DNA of 64,000 bases from JANQJA01 sp047947185. GTDB taxonomy: Bacteria > Pseudomonadota > Gammaproteobacteria > Pseudomonadales > Azotimanducaceae. Made by a program: the position numbers and the translations under genes. Location: assembly GCA_047947185.1 (NCBI GenBank), contig CP170502.1, forward strand, positions 620,001 through 684,000, in the 5' to 3' direction. Under the pieces are notes generated by a model. It had not been told where the DNA came from. It searched no databases and worked only from the letters and a program-made list of their open reading frames with translations. Positions 63,024 to 64,000 of this stretch are shown here, piece after piece (the first letter of the stretch is position 1; every line of letters begins with the position of its first letter).

Positions 63024-63443
63024 ATGGCATTAAAAGCAAGTGAACTCAAGGTAGGTGATACCTATGAGGAAGAAGTCTGTCGCAACCTGTCACGTACCCA
63101 GATTGTGCAGTATGCAGGTGCGTCCGGGGACTACAACCCGCTGCATTCGGATGAAATCTTCACCACCCAGGTAGCGGGCTACCCGTCGGTATTTGCCCAC
63201 GGCATGCTCTCCATGGGCATGACTGGCAAGATGCTGACCAACTATGTTGGCGATGGTCGACTCAAGTCTTTTGGCGTGCGCTTTACCTCCCAGGTATTCC
63301 CTGGCGCAACGCTGACCGCAACCGCAACCATTACCGACATCCGGGAAGAAAACGGTGAAAAAATTATTGACCTCGCCGTGTCAACCAAAGATGAAGAAGG
63401 AACAGAAGTGGTAAAAGGGACTGCCAGCGCACTTGTTGACTGA
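63024..63443 (+). CDS. MaoC-family enoyl hydratase/dehydratase
   Basis: The 139-residue hot-dog protein carries the catalytic hydratase-2 motif GASGDYNPLHSDEIF (Asp and His) and ends HGMLSMGMTGK as an oxyanion segment. With the upstream FAS1-like protein it should form a heterodimeric (R)-specific enoyl hydratase or dehydratase of fatty-acid or polyhydroxyalkanoate metabolism. Sixteen bases separate the two genes. Confidence 0.9.
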   Translation: MALKASELKVGDTYEEEVCRNLSRTQIVQYAGASGDYNPLHSDEIFTTQVAGYPSVFAHGMLSMGMTGKMLTNYVGDGRLKSFGVRFTSQVFPGATLTATATITDIREENGEKIIDLAVSTKDEEGTEVVKGTASALVD

Positions 63444-63452
63444 TAACCCGGC

Positions 63453-63480
63453 CGCGCCCCGACAACCCTGCAGGGGCGCG
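63453..63480. terminator. Bidirectional terminator-like hairpin
   Basis: CGCGCCCC (63453-63460) and GGGGCGCG (63473-63480) form a perfect 8-bp GC-rich stem with a 12-base loop between two convergent genes. A T-run is absent on the plus side. Confidence 0.5.
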
Positions 63481-63482
63481 AC

Positions 63483-64000
63483 CTACCTGTTTTGCACCAG
63501 GCCTTGGACGGCCTCAATCACAATCGACTCGGTCAGCACCTGGGGCAGGACTTCCGCCCTGCCCTGGGTGTCACTGTACAACAGATAAAGCGGCACGCCA
63601 CTGCGCTGGTAGCTGGACAGTGCCGCGGTGATTACAGGGTCCTCGTTGGTCCAGTCACCCTTCAGGTAGCTGACGCCCGCCGTCTCAAACGCCTGGCGAA
63701 CATCTGCCGAATCCAGCGCCACCGCCTCATTAACCTTGCAGGTAATACACCAGGCGGCCGTAAAATTGACAAACACCGGCCCCCGCTCCCTTGCCTCTGC
63801 CAGCCGTTCCGGTGAGTAGGTCTCCCAGACAGGCCCGCGATAACCCGCATCTACCCTTGGGGCAGCTGCCGTGCCCACCGTGCCAGCCTCCTCAGAACGC
63901 AACCCAACCGGCAGGTAGAGCGCACCCAGCACGACCAGCAGTGCCCCACCCAGCGAGACTATCCGCAGCACTTTGGATCGGCCCGCGTGGCGCACCTGCC
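63483..64000 (-). CDS. DsbD/ScsB-like protein, C-terminal thioredoxin part (cut by window edge)
   Basis: The frame is open across the right edge. It reads a hydrophobic helix (SLGGALLVVLGALYLPVG) and then a thioredoxin-like domain with FTAAWCITCKVNEAVAL, the C-x-x-C of the gamma domain of DsbD-type thiol:disulfide interchange proteins. The pattern SSYQRSGVPLYLLY is its cis-proline segment. The transmembrane core and N-terminus should lie to the right of the window. It would carry reducing power to the periplasm. A GTG at 63995 is visible, but the frame probably continues upstream of it. Confidence 0.85.
   Translation of the reverse strand, partial: QVRHAGRSKVLRIVSLGGALLVVLGALYLPVGLRSEEAGTVGTAAAPRVDAGYRGPVWETYSPERLAEARERGPVFVNFTAAWCITCKVNEAVALDSADVRQAFETAGVSYLKGDWTNEDPVITAALSSYQRSGVPLYLLYSDTQGRAEVLPQVLTESIVIEAVQGLVQNR

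Noticed and set aside
1..64000. tRNA, rRNA, CRISPR or prophage structures
   Set aside because: No cloverleaf-like sequences, direct-repeat arrays with spacers or phage gene blocks were found in the intergenic spaces.

Overview
The window reads as one contiguous stretch of bacterial chromosome with about 57 protein-coding genes packed at high density on both strands. Gene content points to a Gammaproteobacterium, probably marine and heterotrophic: a CpsG-type phosphomannomutase, Prc protease, DjlA-like and FkpA-like proteins, glycolate oxidase GlcDEF, a RibB with a decayed second domain, a TRAP transporter with its TPR lipoprotein, MaoC hydratases and several c-di-GMP enzymes. No rRNA, tRNA, CRISPR array, prophage or plasmid module was seen. 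The only mobile-element gene is a REP-associated-type transposase near 62 kb. The taxon cannot be resolved below class by reading alone.

Layout. 1-16.7 kb: a SlyD-like prolyl isomerase (cut by the left edge) and a tRNA-queuosine mannosyltransferase-like protein; a ferredoxin reductase with an ABC-2 exporter and threonine ammonia-lyase; FHA protein, signal peptidase I, FkpA-like isomerase, Prc protease; DjlA-like protein, phosphomannomutase, a broken 5'-3' exonuclease and gamma-glutamyltranspeptidase; a YcaQ-like DNA glycosylase. 16.7-29 kb: acyl-CoA synthetase, SRAP peptidase, aldo/keto reductase, an unusual carbamoyltransferase, glcDEF divergent from ribB, a decayed glutamine-synthetase-like gene, and an orphan peptide-type binding protein. 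29-40.3 kb: helicase Lhr, a GAF/HD-GYP phosphodiesterase with a large insertion, a metallo-beta-lactamase-fold hydrolase, and a gst-DUF1538-PII-PII cluster. 40.5-54 kb: a heterodimeric ABC exporter followed by an oxidoreductase and an EntS-like MFS exporter, a GGDEF-EAL protein, a second oxidoreductase, a second gamma-glutamyltransferase-family gene coupled to an aminotransferase, and a GAF-GGDEF cyclase. 54-64 kb: a TRAP operon (tatT-dctP-dctQ-dctM), PlsC, a DUF2726/zinc-ribbon membrane protein, an SDR, a histidine phosphatase with ExbD, the transposase, a MaoC pair, and the C-terminal part of a DsbD-like protein.

Genes that appear to work together. The glc genes oxidise glycolate. The two ABC half-transporters form one asymmetric exporter. 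The c-di-GMP synthase at 52.8 kb and the phosphodiesterase at 33.4 kb carry closely related GAF sensors, so they may read the same signal with opposite outputs. The two small PII proteins overlap each other and lie next to a duplicated DUF1538 membrane protein, which suggests a PII-gated transporter. That cluster, the ribB/pseudo-glutamine-synthetase pair and the carbamoyltransferase with an altered substrate motif are the least explained parts of the window.
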